DNA of 21,224 bases from Candidatus Methylomirabilota bacterium (GCA_022615475.1 JAKEGQ010000064.1:1-21224); one strand, 5' to 3'; positions 1 to 7,090 are shown, counted from the first letter of the stretch. The notes: generated by a model from the sequence alone, not told the origin. Numbers and translations: made by a program.

Positions 1-50
1 CCCCTGAGAGTGTCGAGCGCAGTGGTCGGTTGGGGTGGAAATACTACCGC

Positions 51-91
51 GGCGACGGGAGGAGGCGCCGCGGCACCCCCGCCCCGTCGCC
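51..91 (-). terminator. GC-rich stem-loop downstream of the htrA operon, possible terminator
   Basis: GGCGACGGG at 51-59 is the exact reverse complement of CCCGTCGCC at 83-91, giving a 9-bp GC-rich stem with a 23-nt loop. It lies 14 bases past the stop of the small ORF that ends the htrA transcript, which is where a terminator would sit. Read on the minus strand it is followed by only a short T-containing stretch, not a real U-run, so intrinsic termination is doubtful. Nothing else is recognisable in the first 105 bases. Confidence 0.25.
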
Positions 92-105
92 AGAACAAGG
101 CGGAA

Positions 106-333
106 CTAGATGCGTCTGTAGGAGAATGACCACGGAATCACGCCGTTTCTTCCGCCACCGTTTGCGCAAACCCGTTCGACAATCACTCTCCCCTCATGCT
201 CCCAGTAAACCAGGCCCGCATTCCGGAGCGCCCTCTTTGCCATACGGTCCCCGCGCTCGGCCTGCTTCAAGATTTTCAGATCTTTTTCCTTGAGATGCTG
301 AATGCTGGACGTCTTGGCAGATTTCACGCTCAT
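106..333 (-). CDS. Small hypothetical protein translationally coupled to HtrA
   Basis: This 75-residue ORF starts with ATG overlapping the TGA stop of the upstream protease gene (ATGA, 4 bases). A GGAG sits about 8 bases before the start, inside the end of htrA. The overlap and Shine-Dalgarno are the main evidence that it is real. The protein is basic and lysine/arginine-rich in its first half, with no signal peptide, membrane segment or motif I can assign. A central stretch (MAKRALRNAGLVYWEHEGR) reads like a folded globular segment. The last 20 residues, rich in Gly and Arg, look less convincing. I do not recognise a family. Coupling to a periplasmic protease suggests a shared transcript only, not a function. 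Confidence 0.5.
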   Translation of the reverse strand: MSVKSAKTSSIQHLKEKDLKILKQAERGDRMAKRALRNAGLVYWEHEGRVIVERVCANGGGRNGVIPWSFSYRRI

Positions 334-1820
334 GCCTTCTTCTCCAGGGCGATGAACACACTTCCCTGGTCCCGCTTGACCAGGAGCAGGAGGGTGTCCT
401 CGTTGTCGGCCTTGGCGATCACTCCCATGACCTCATCGACAGAATTCGCCGGTTGGCGGTTCACCTCGAGGATAATGTCACCCTTGCGGATGCCTCCCAG
501 GTCCGCCGGGCTTCCGGGTTGTACGCCCGCGACCACGATGCCGTGGTCATCTTTCAGTCCACGTTCGCGCGCCAGCCGGGGACTCACGTCTTGGAGGAGG
601 AGGCCCCACTTTCCCGCAGTCGGTTGGTGAGACTCGTCAGCTTTGGCCGTCTCGGACGGGAGTTTTCCCACCGTGACAGGAAGCTGATGTTTCTTGCCAT
701 CCCGCAGGACAGTGACCCTCACCTCTTGGCCCACCGGGGTCGCGGCAACCAGCGAGGGCAAATCGTGTGAGTCTTTGACCGCCTTGCCATTAAAGGCAAC
801 GATCACATCGCCTCGCCGGATCCCGGCCTTGTGGGCAGCGCTTCCTGGCACGACATCGCCCACGAGAGCCCCTTGCTTGTCGTCCAGCTTTAACGCCTTC
901 GCCAGGTCAGTGGTGATTGACTGAATGCTGACTCCAAGGTAACCGCGTGTCACCTCGCCCGTAGACACCAACTGTGGGATGAGGGGCTTGGCCGTGTTAA
1001 TCGGAATGGCAAATCCGATCCCCTGTCCATAGGGGATGATGGCGGTGTTGATGCCAACCACCTCACCCCTCGCGTTGAAGAGAGGGCCACCGGAGTTGCC
1101 CGGGTTGATAGAAGCATCGGTCTGAATGAAATCGTCGTACGGGCCGGCGCCGATGATGCGCCCCTTGGCACTCACGATCCCAGCGGTCACGGTGTTGCTC
1201 AGGCCAAACGGGTTCCCGATGGCGACGACCCAATCGCCGACGTTCAACTGATCGGAATCGCCCATGGCCGCGATGGGGAGAGGCTCCGTGGCGTCGATCT
1301 TTAGCACTGCCAGATCTGTCTTGGGATCCCGTCCCACGATCCGCGCCTTGTACTCCTGCTTATCAGCGAGAGTGACGGTCACCTCCTTTGCGCCTTCCAC
1401 GACGTGGTTGTTCGTCACGATGGTGCCGTCACGACTGATGATGACCCCTGACCCCGCCCCCTGGGTGTGGAAGTTCTCAGGGGGCTGTGGCATCTCTTTG
1501 AAAAACCGTTCGAAGAACTCCCCGAAGGGCCCCTCTGGAACGCGAGGCCGTTGAAACACCCCAACTTTCTCTACTTTCGCCACCTTGATATTTACGACCG
1601 TCGGGCCCAGCTTCTTCGCCAATTCCGCAAAAGAACCGGGGTTGGCCGGCGCCGGAGTGGATGCACGGGCTGGGTCGCCGAGTTCCTGAACGTCGGAGGA
1701 GCCTGTCCGGGAGAGATCCGACGCCACCACGAGGCCGACCAGAAGGAAAGAGCAGGCGACAGCCGCCAAGGTCGTTGCCCCGTATCGCTTCTTCAGGACC
1801 TCCCTTATCCTGTGCACCAT
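330..1820 (-). CDS. htrA: HtrA/DegP-type periplasmic serine endoprotease with two PDZ domains
   Basis: The protein is a trypsin-like protease of the HtrA/DegP/DegQ family that degrades or refolds damaged envelope proteins in the periplasm. From the ATG at 1820 it is 496 residues, normal for the family. An N-terminal hydrophobic segment (about residues 14-34) should act as signal peptide or anchor. The triad is visible: His139 in TNNHVVEG, Asp169 in KTDLAVLK and Ser243 in GNSGGPL. PDZ1 spans about 292-385 and PDZ2 about 404-490. I chose 1820 because AAAGGAGG lies 7 bases upstream. The longer frame to 1919 would begin upstream of the predicted transcription start near 1898. A dyad (1855-1890) lies in the leader. 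The gene shares a 30-bp upstream element with the PilZ regulator gene, so both are probably controlled together. It overlaps the next small ORF by 4 bases. Confidence 0.95.
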   Translation of the reverse strand: MVHRIREVLKKRYGATTLAAVACSFLLVGLVVASDLSRTGSSDVQELGDPARASTPAPANPGSFAELAKKLGPTVVNIKVAKVEKVGVFQRPRVPEGPFGEFFERFFKEMPQPPENFHTQGAGSGVIISRDGTIVTNNHVVEGAKEVTVTLADKQEYKARIVGRDPKTDLAVLKIDATEPLPIAAMGDSDQLNVGDWVVAIGNPFGLSNTVTAGIVSAKGRIIGAGPYDDFIQTDASINPGNSGGPLFNARGEVVGINTAIIPYGQGIGFAIPINTAKPLIPQLVSTGEVTRGYLGVSIQSITTDLAKALKLDDKQGALVGDVVPGSAAHKAGIRRGDVIVAFNGKAVKDSHDLPSLVAATPVGQEVRVTVLRDGKKHQLPVTVGKLPSETAKADESHQPTAGKWGLLLQDVSPRLARERGLKDDHGIVVAGVQPGSPADLGGIRKGDIILEVNRQPANSVDEVMGVIAKADNEDTLLLLVKRDQGSVFIALEKKA

Positions 1821-1854
1821 CGGTGATCCTCCTTTGGGTATGTTGTGAACTTGT

Positions 1855-1890
1855 CCAAGCGAACCGCCCCATGATGGAACGCTCGCTTGG
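1855..1890 (-). promoter_or_regulatory. Perfect 8-bp inverted repeat in the htrA 5' leader
   Basis: CCAAGCGA at 1855-1862 and TCGCTTGG at 1883-1890 are exact complements separated by 20 bases. The dyad lies between the predicted -10 (1905-1910) and the Shine-Dalgarno of htrA, so it would be in the 5' untranslated RNA. It could be a hairpin affecting translation or stability, or a second operator. I cannot tell which. Confidence 0.4.
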
Positions 1891-1904
1891 TTTCGACACC
1901 CATA

Positions 1905-1960
1905 AAGATAGACCAGCACTATGAGAAGAGGATTAACCCAGCGTTAGAAGATTCTCATGG
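1905..1960 (-). promoter_or_regulatory. Predicted htrA promoter with 30-bp activator-like element
   Basis: On the minus strand the element at 1960-1931 contains TGAGAATCTTCTAACG followed by GGGTTAATC. Exactly 20 bases after GTTAATC comes the -10-like hexamer TATCTT (1910-1905). There is no good -35 box, as expected if a bound activator replaces it. The same element, 25 of 30 bases identical and with identical spacing to a -10, precedes the PilZ regulator gene (2795-2824). TCTAA and GTTAA within it start 11 bases apart, the one-turn spacing common for OmpR-family tandem sites. AGAA-N2-TTCT inside it is also a dyad. The element overlaps the stop codon of the upstream gene. Confidence 0.5.
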
Positions 1961-2707
1961 ACCTTCCAGGTCTTCGCGGAAAAAGGAATAGACCCATAGA
2001 GGGAATGAATCTGCCTGCCTCTCGGGAAACCGTATGCCGTGGAGATAACCCGTAGCCGTGAAGTCTTCCACGGCCCACTGGACAACCCCAGTCAAATTCA
2101 CGGCAAGCCCCCTGGTCTCGAGGGTCACGGTAATCCTCTCCCCGGAGGTGAGGCGGCGGGGGAGGTGCGCGCAGAGACCCCCGGCGCTCAGGTCGCGGAG
2201 CCTCCCCGATGTATAGCGGGAGGGTCCGGCGCGGACATCAATGGGGACACTGAAGACCACCCGAGGATCCCTCCGCTTGATGTTTCCTAGAGCCTCTTCG
2301 CGGGATGGAGCAATTGGGATAGCTGGCCTCGCGAGCAGCGCTCCCACGGAGCTCAGGAGGTCATCGGAATGGACAGGCTTTTGCAACATTCCGTCCGCCG
2401 CAAAACGATCAAGGGTTCGGCGAAGTACAGGGGTATCGGGCTGGCTGGTCACCACCAGGACTGGGGTCTCCCGGATCTTTGGCTGTTGCAACCGGTACTC
2501 GAGGAGGCTCCACCCATCCATGACAGGCATCTCCAGGTCCAGGAGGATGATATCCGCCGTCTCTCTCAGGCACCAAATGAGAGCGTCGGCTCCGTTGCTG
2601 GCCTCTACCACGGAAAAGCCAGCGAGATCGAAAACATCCCGGTAAGCCTGCCGGATAAGGGAATCATTGTCGACAATCAGGATGGTAAATCGAGCTTCCG
2701 TGATGAT
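1955..2707 (-). CDS. Response regulator: receiver domain fused to PilZ domain
   Basis: The N-terminal part is a CheY-like receiver and the C-terminal part a PilZ domain that binds cyclic-di-GMP. Numbering from an ATC at 2707, the receiver has ILIVDND (residues 9-15), phospho-acceptor Asp57 in LLDLEMP and Lys110 in LQKPV. PilZ has RxxxR (R145-R149) and DxSxxG (D172-G177), both intact. The first ATG/GTG/TTG in frame is a GTG at 2611, which would delete the first receiver strand and its acidic residues. The frame upstream is open back to a TAA at 2788-2786 and encodes the missing strand and helix. GGAGG at 2717-2713 lies 5 bases before ATC ATC, so I place the start there, with reservation. A nearby CTG is an alternative, and a sequencing error or N-terminal decay is possible. 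It probably links phosphorelay input with c-di-GMP output. Confidence 0.8.
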   Translation of the reverse strand: MITEARFTILIVDNDSLIRQAYRDVFDLAGFSVVEASNGADALIWCLRETADIILLDLEMPVMDGWSLLEYRLQQPKIRETPVLVVTSQPDTPVLRRTLDRFAADGMLQKPVHSDDLLSSVGALLARPAIPIAPSREEALGNIKRRDPRVVFSVPIDVRAGPSRYTSGRLRDLSAGGLCAHLPRRLTSGERITVTLETRGLAVNLTGVVQWAVEDFTATGYLHGIRFPERQADSFPLWVYSFFREDLEGP

Positions 2708-2768
2708 GGATTCCTCCAGGACGATCCGCTTCCACGACAGGACGCCCCTTGGGCTTTCAACACGTGTG

Positions 2769-2824
2769 AATATACAGGGGGAGCGTTAGAGCGAGATTAA
2801 CCGAGAATTAGAAGGTTCTCAGGG
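2769..2824 (-). promoter_or_regulatory. Predicted promoter of the PilZ response regulator gene
   Basis: The second copy of the 30-bp element occupies 2824-2795 on the minus strand, with TGAGAACCTTCTAATT followed by CGGTTAATC. Twenty bases after GTTAATC is TATATT (2774-2769), 5 of 6 matches to the -10 consensus. Transcription would start near 2762, upstream of the GGAGG at 2717-2713. The element lies just behind the histidine kinase gene, so the adjacent two-component system is the obvious candidate regulator. That assignment is inference. Confidence 0.5.
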
Positions 2825-2870
2825 AAGGAAGTCGAGCGGGTTGTGAGCACTTGACACGGGGAGGGCCCGT

Positions 2871-4277
2871 TCAGGAATGCAGGGGAAGGAGAACGGTAAA
2901 GGTGCTCCCGTGGCCCGGGGCACTTGTGATCTGGATACTCCCTCCATGGGCCTCGGCGATGGACCGGGCGATGCAGAGCCCCAGACCGGCACCCCCGTCG
3001 CCCCGCGAGCGGGCCTCGGCAGCGCGGTAGAACCGTTGGAAGATCAGTTCTTGCTCTTCAGGGGTGAGGCCGATCCCGGTGTCCGAGACCTGAAGGGCCG
3101 CCCATTCCCCATCCCGGTGTAGCGAGAGTGTGACCTTGCCGCCAGGCGGGGTGTACTTGATGCCGTTGTCCACGAGGTTCAACAGGAGCCGCCTGAGTCG
3201 TTCGTGATCCCCCTGGATCGAAACACGCTCCACCGGTCCAAGGCGAAGGTCAATGGGTTGGGCGCGGGGGTGAATCTTGGCCTGCGCATAGACCTCTTCC
3301 ACGACATGGGCCAAGTCTACCGGTCGGTCGTCCATCCGGAGCACGCCGGCGTCGGCGCGTGCGAGGAGCAAAAGGCCTTCCACCAGATGGGCGATCCGAT
3401 CGATTTCTTCGAGGGCGCTCTTGAGGATCCGCTGATATTCGTCCGGACTCCTCGGCGAACGCAGGGCAACCTCCAGTTCGCCTTTCAGGATGGTGAGGGG
3501 CGTTTGAAGCTCGTGGGAGGCATCGGCGCTAAACTGACGGATCTGACGAAAGGCGGCGTCCAAGCGGCTGAGCATCTCGTTGAGGGTTTTCGCCAGCCTG
3601 TCCAACTCGTCGCCGCTACCCGTCGCTTCCAGACGCTCGGCGAGGTGTTCCGCGCTGATCCGATGGGCGGCCTCCGTCATCCGGTCAACCGGCTTGAGCG
3701 CCCGACGGGCCAGAACCCACCCCCCTCCCCCGGCCAACAGAAGACCGAGGGGAAGCACCGTCGCCATCGTCAGGAGGAAGCGGCGGCGTGTCTCGTACAA
3801 GCTCTCCTGCGACATCCCCACCTGGATGAGGCCAGTAACGCGGCCCGCCTCGATCACAGGCATTGTGAGCACCCGAACCGGATACTGCCCCAGGCCCTCC
3901 ACCGACTCGAAGGTCGGAAGTCCCTCTGAGGCGTTCTTCAGGGCGGCCGGGGTGAGCGGCATCTTTCCGGAGTGGGGGCGAGGCCACCGGGGGTCCCGGC
4001 GGCCAAGGGGATCGAACATCTCGAAGTACCGGTCCAGCGGAGAAAAGCCGAAGAAACGGCGGAAGACCTCGTCGATGTCCGGGGGGGAGGACGTGGCGAA
4101 TCCTCGAGGGGCCTGTTTGGCGAGGGCCTCAGCGACGCTACTGAGCGCGGCATCCATGTCATGGGAGAGGCTGTAGACCAAGAGTCCATACGCCGTACCG
4201 CCCAAGAGGAGGAAGGTGACGGTCAGCAGGCTAGTGTACCATAGGGTCAGGCGTGCCCGGATGGACCGGAGGCGCAT
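2871..4277 (-). CDS. Sensor histidine kinase, heavy-metal (CusS-like) type
   Basis: This membrane sensor kinase autophosphorylates on His and passes phosphate to the response regulator encoded just upstream. It is 468 residues from the ATG at 4277. Visible parts in order: TM1 at about 11-35, a periplasmic sensor region at about 36-168, TM2 at about 169-189, a HAMP linker, HisKA with His255 in SADASHELQTP, an N box (NLVDNGIKYTPPGG, about 367-380), and G boxes DTGIGL and GAGLGLCIA. I prefer ATG 4277 because GGAG lies 5 bases upstream. The GTG at 4283 would overlap the upstream stop but has that GGAG touching it. The layout resembles CusS/heavy-metal sensor kinases. No metal-binding motif is evident in the sensor region, so the ligand is unknown. 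Confidence 0.93.
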   Translation of the reverse strand: MRLRSIRARLTLWYTSLLTVTFLLLGGTAYGLLVYSLSHDMDAALSSVAEALAKQAPRGFATSSPPDIDEVFRRFFGFSPLDRYFEMFDPLGRRDPRWPRPHSGKMPLTPAALKNASEGLPTFESVEGLGQYPVRVLTMPVIEAGRVTGLIQVGMSQESLYETRRRFLLTMATVLPLGLLLAGGGGWVLARRALKPVDRMTEAAHRISAEHLAERLEATGSGDELDRLAKTLNEMLSRLDAAFRQIRQFSADASHELQTPLTILKGELEVALRSPRSPDEYQRILKSALEEIDRIAHLVEGLLLLARADAGVLRMDDRPVDLAHVVEEVYAQAKIHPRAQPIDLRLGPVERVSIQGDHERLRRLLLNLVDNGIKYTPPGGKVTLSLHRDGEWAALQVSDTGIGLTPEEQELIFQRFYRAAEARSRGDGGAGLGLCIARSIAEAHGGSIQITSAPGHGSTFTVLLPLHS

Positions 4278-4279
4278 GA

Positions 4280-4951
4280 TCACTCCGCTTTCAACACGTA
4301 GCCCACGCCTCGGACGGTGTGGATCAACTTCGGCTCCCGACCGGCGTCAATCTTCTTTCTCAGGTAGTTCACATAGACGTCGATGACGTTCGTCATCGTA
4401 TCGAAGTGATAGTCCCACACGTGTTCGGAAATCATTGTCCGAGTCAGCACGCGCCCGGGGTTACGCATGAAGTAGGCGAGGAGGGCGAACTCCCGTGTGG
4501 TCAGGTCGATCCGCTCACCACCCCGGGAGACGGAACGCTGGGCGGGGTCGAGGGTCAGATCAGCGACCTGGAGGATCGGGGGCTCTGCCTCGGCTCGTCG
4601 TCGGAGCAAGGCACGGACCCTGGCGAGAAGCTCCTGGAATGCAAAGGGCTTGGTCAGGTAATCGTCGGCACCGGCGTCCAGGCCAAGAACTTTGTCCTCG
4701 ATCGTTGCCCTCACCGTCAGGAGCAGGACAGGCGTTGCTACCTTTTGCTTCCGGAGCTCCTGAAGGACGTGAACCCCGTCGATCCGGGGAAGGTGGATAT
4801 CGAGGATAACCAGGTCATGGACTCGATCCAAAGCCATCGCCAACCCTTCCTCGCCATCGGGGGCGACATCAACCGCATAGCCCTCCTCTTCCAGCCCTTT
4901 CTTGATGAAGCTGGCAACCTTCTTCTCGTCTTCCACGACAAGGAGCCGCAC
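4280..4951 (-). CDS. OmpR/CusR-family DNA-binding response regulator
   Basis: This is a 223-residue receiver plus winged-helix transcription factor. The receiver has the acidic pair in VVEDE (residues 5-9), phospho-acceptor Asp51 in VILDIHLP and Lys101 in YLTKPF. The C-terminal Trans_reg_C domain shows LTTREFALL, VWDYHFDTMTNVIDVYV and HTVRGVGYVL. The HFDTMTNVIDVYVNYLRKKID stretch is typical of the CusR/CopR subgroup. The start is GTG at 4951 with AGAGG 8 bases upstream. Its stop at 4280-4282 abuts the kinase start, so the two are translated as a pair. A near-consensus promoter lies at 5049-5077. Likely targets include the neighbouring htrA and PilZ genes, by inference from the shared upstream element. 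Confidence 0.94.
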   Translation of the reverse strand: MRLLVVEDEKKVASFIKKGLEEEGYAVDVAPDGEEGLAMALDRVHDLVILDIHLPRIDGVHVLQELRKQKVATPVLLLTVRATIEDKVLGLDAGADDYLTKPFAFQELLARVRALLRRRAEAEPPILQVADLTLDPAQRSVSRGGERIDLTTREFALLAYFMRNPGRVLTRTMISEHVWDYHFDTMTNVIDVYVNYLRKKIDAGREPKLIHTVRGVGYVLKAE

Positions 4952-4977
4952 GGTTAAACCTCTCGAGCAGACCTCGT

Positions 4978-5036
4978 AACTCCGGCTGACTTACGGCGGA
5001 GTTGAGTGAGCGATGCGTCATGATCAGCGGTCGCTC
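4978..5036. promoter_or_regulatory. Two inverted repeats in the leader of the two-component operon
   Basis: AACTCCG at 4978-4984 pairs with CGGAGTT at 4997-5003 (12-nt loop). GAGCGA at 5008-5013 pairs with TCGCTC at 5031-5036 (17-nt loop). Both lie between the predicted -10 at 5049-5054 and the start codon at 4951, so they would be in the leader RNA or serve as operators just downstream of the transcription start. The remaining bases of this intergenic gap show nothing else. Confidence 0.3.
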
Positions 5037-5048
5037 GCGATGATTAGA

Positions 5049-5077
5049 ATTATAGGAGGGAGAGGCGCGTGTTTCAA
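5049..5077 (-). promoter_or_regulatory. Near-consensus sigma70-type promoter of the two-component operon
   Basis: On the minus strand TTGAAA (5077-5072) is followed after exactly 17 bases by TATAAT (5054-5049). This is 5 of 6 and 6 of 6 matches to the -35 and -10 consensus, at ideal spacing. Transcription would start near 5042, giving a leader of roughly 90 bases before the GTG at 4951. It is the strongest promoter-like sequence I found and suggests substantial basal expression of the regulator-kinase pair. Confidence 0.7.
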
Positions 5078-5169
5078 CCGCAAGTAGCCGTTGTCAACTC
5101 GAAAAGAGTACTAGATTTGAGCAAGATATGCCGGGATCCTGTGAGACCAGGAGGGGAATCCGTCTTTTT

Positions 5170-5967
5170 TCAGTCAAATGCGTGCCTCCGCCACACATAC
5201 CCCGGCGTGAGGATCGTCCCCGGCTCCTGGATGGTCTCGAGACCCCTGAGGGTGTCGATCAGGATCGTCCGCTGCTGCCTCACGTGAAAGGCCTCCCCCA
5301 AGGGATGGCCGAAGGGATAGCGAAGGAAGAGCGCCCGGGGGGGCTTGACCTTCATCGTGATCTCCTGCTGCAGGGTGATCCCGATCGTGGGAATTCTTCG
5401 CAGCTCAATGACACGCTGGATCAGGCCCACGGCCTGGTTGCAGAGTCCTCAAGCGGGCGTCAGCACCACGGCCTCGGCCCCTTCCCGCAGCAGGCGTTCA
5501 GCGACCTCGGGGGCCGTCTCTTCCATGAGTGTCTTCAGGTGCGGGCCGTCGATGTGGCCCATGAAGCTATACAGGGTGGGCGCGATTCGCCCGATAAACC
5601 CCTCCTTCTGGAGCTCCCGGAGCCGATCGATGGGGAGAACCACATTGATGTCCCGGTCCGCCGCGGAATGATCGTAGTACTTGTGGGTGATAGTAAGATC
5701 GCTCTTGTCGGCGTCGGCGGGGAAGGCCCGAAAGGTCGCGTCCCCATCCGGGTCCTCCATGTTGAAAGGCGGCTGTGACTTGAGGTGGACGCCTGCCGTA
5801 GTCACCATCGCGATGCAACTTTCTCGAAGGGGTTTGCCGAGGGGGGTCCACGGGATCCCCTGTCCTTCGACGAACCGGTGGCCCTTGGCCCAGCGCTCTG
5901 CCAGCCATGGCAGGTGTTTGAAGAGCTGCACCAGCATCGCATTTTTGAGGTCCTGAATCTTTCCCAC
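5170..5967 (-). CDS. GrdB/PrdB-family selenoprotein with in-frame UGA (Sec173)
   Basis: Two adjacent ORFs in one frame (5967-5449 and 5430-5170) are separated by a single TGA at 5451-5449. Read through, they give a 265-residue protein of the glycine/sarcosine/betaine reductase selenoprotein B family (PF07355). Its redox motif is U173-G-L-C176, a UxxC pair. Before it come PWTPLGKPL, MVTTAGVH, DLTITHKYYDH and AVVLTPA; after it come GLIQRVIELRRIPT and LRYPFGHPLGE, which are family-like. The length is closer to PrdB than to full GrdB. A SECIS-like hairpin follows the UGA. The start is GTG at 5967, with only a weak upstream GAGG, so it is uncertain. In reductases of this family the Sec attacks a carbon-nitrogen bond; the substrate here is unknown. 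It lies behind arsM and arsS, separated by a repeat-rich gap. Sec insertion needs SelA-D, which are not in this window. Confidence 0.85.
5422..5451 (-). promoter_or_regulatory. UGA codon plus bacterial SECIS-like hairpin
   Basis: The TGA (5451-5449) is followed after 12 bases by CAGGCC (5436-5431), the loop GTG (5430-5428) and GGCCTG (5427-5422), a perfect 6-bp stem. The apical loop lies 18 bases after the UGA and starts with G. This agrees with the known rules for bacterial SECIS elements: a loop roughly 16-37 nt downstream, with G among its first positions. A short lower helix, CTG with CAG, can extend the stem across a small internal loop. Confidence 0.65.
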
Positions 5968-5994
5968 AGTCGGTCCAGTTTACCTCTAGCGGTT

Positions 5995-6124
5995 GGCTGT
6001 CAGCTGTCAGCAGTCAGCGGTCAGCAAAGAAATGGAAGCAGCCGACCGTCAGCGGTCGGCTAGGATGCTCGTACGTGCACAGGTCCTCATTGCTGATTGC
6101 CGACAGCTGATCGCTGACAGCTGG
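5995..6124. repeat. Short-unit repeat block with strong central hairpin
   Basis: The gap between arsS and the selenoprotein gene is filled with variants of GCTGTCAGC and GCGGTCAGC on one side (5995-6025). Inverted versions (GACAGCTGATCGCTGACAGC) lie on the other side (6101-6121). In the middle AGCCGACCG (6040-6048) and CGGTCGGCT (6053-6061) form a perfect 9-bp stem with the 4-base loop TCAG. The whole block can fold as a large imperfect cruciform. No U-run follows the hairpin. It could be a dispersed REP-like element that stabilises or partly terminates the transcript. No Shine-Dalgarno for the downstream gene lies in it. Confidence 0.6.
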
Positions 6125-6127
6125 TAG

Positions 6128-7090
6128 CTACGAGATCAAGACGCCGCCACAACTGCTCCCGGCGCCGGCGGTGCAGGCATAGCAGTGATTGCCCATCAAG
6201 ATCGGGTGGCCCTCCACCGCCTCTGGCGAGAGCTCCCAGATCTTCAGCGGCCCCCCCTGCCGGTCTCGTAAGGGGAGGTCGAGCATCTGGTTGAAGTCGC
6301 AGTCGTACACGGAACCCTCCCATCCGACGCTCAAGAGATTCCTACACATCACCTTGTCCAACGTGGCGGCGTTAAAGGCGGACTCGAGCAGGTCCATGTA
6401 CCGCTCGTACTCCCTGCGCACCTTGAGGAGCCTCTCAAATCGAGTAATGGGCATGTTGGTCAGGCAGTAGAGACGATTAAAGACTATCCCGAATTTCTCG
6501 TGGAGGATTCGCTTGTAGTCCTGTTCGAGGCGGTCTTGGGGGGGTGGCAGGTAGGCGCCTAGTGGATTGTACATCAGGTGGAGATCTAGTCCGGTCCCTG
6601 GAACCCCGTAGCCCAACCCGTTGAGGATGTGGAGGGCGCGGATGCTCAATTCAAAAGTGCCGTCTCCCCGTTGTTGGTCTACATTCTCCTCGGTGTAGCA
6701 AGGGAGCGAGGCGATTACCTCAACGCGGTTCCTTCGAAAAAATTCCGGCAGGTACTCCTTGCCTGACATAAAGAAGACGGTGAGATTGCACCGATCCATG
6801 ACATGACGCTGAAGATGCACGCAGGACTCCACGAGATAATCGAAGTGGGGGTTCAGCTCTGGGGCCCCACCCGTGATATCCACGGTGGGGATCGCCGACC
6901 GTTCGAGGAAGCGGAGGGTGGCTTCAACCGTCTCGCGGCCCATCATCTCCTTCCGTCCCGGTCCAGACTCCACATGACAGTGGATGCAGGCCTGGTTGCA
7001 ATACTTGCCCATGTTGATCTGGAGCACGTCTATCTTGCGCTTGCCAAGGGCGTCTCCCGCCTGGCGTGTCCTTTGAGCGAAGTGCTGCAC
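6128..7090 (-). CDS. arsS: ArsS-like radical SAM protein, arsenosugar biosynthesis (Cys form)
   Basis: This is a 320-residue radical SAM enzyme. The iron-sulfur cluster motif CX3CX2C is C31-C35-C38 in YCNQACIHCHV, followed by DITGGAPELN (71-80), which matches the SAM-contacting GGE-like strand. The C-terminal tail NHCYACTAGAGSSCGG has a CxxC (C303, C306) and a further Cys314. This tail is characteristic of the ArsS family (TIGR04167 plus DUF3641), where some members carry selenocysteine near the end. Here the tail is read as Cys codons without any in-frame UGA. ArsS is implicated in adding a 5'-deoxyadenosyl group to methylated arsenic on the way to arsenosugars. The start is GTG at 7090, with GGAGG about 7 bases before. 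Only 15 bases separate it from arsM, so the two are one operon. Confidence 0.9.
   Translation of the reverse strand: MQHFAQRTRQAGDALGKRKIDVLQINMGKYCNQACIHCHVESGPGRKEMMGRETVEATLRFLERSAIPTVDITGGAPELNPHFDYLVESCVHLQRHVMDRCNLTVFFMSGKEYLPEFFRRNRVEVIASLPCYTEENVDQQRGDGTFELSIRALHILNGLGYGVPGTGLDLHLMYNPLGAYLPPPQDRLEQDYKRILHEKFGIVFNRLYCLTNMPITRFERLLKVRREYERYMDLLESAFNAATLDKVMCRNLLSVGWEGSVYDCDFNQMLDLPLRDRQGGPLKIWELSPEAVEGHPILMGNHCYACTAGAGSSCGGVLIS

Noticed and set aside
330..1919. Longer HtrA start at 1919
   Set aside because: The predicted promoter -10 (1905-1910) would lie inside it. The extra 33 residues lack a Shine-Dalgarno and spoil the signal peptide, while 1820 has an excellent one.
5069..5778. 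Plus-strand frames with a GGAGG upstream at 5055-5059
   Set aside because: The apparent Shine-Dalgarno is the reverse face of the minus-strand promoter spacer. The frames run antisense to the selenoprotein.
6128..7090. Selenocysteine in ArsS
   Set aside because: The C-terminal tail is read entirely with Cys codons and the frame ends at a TAG. No in-frame UGA is present, so this is the Cys form.
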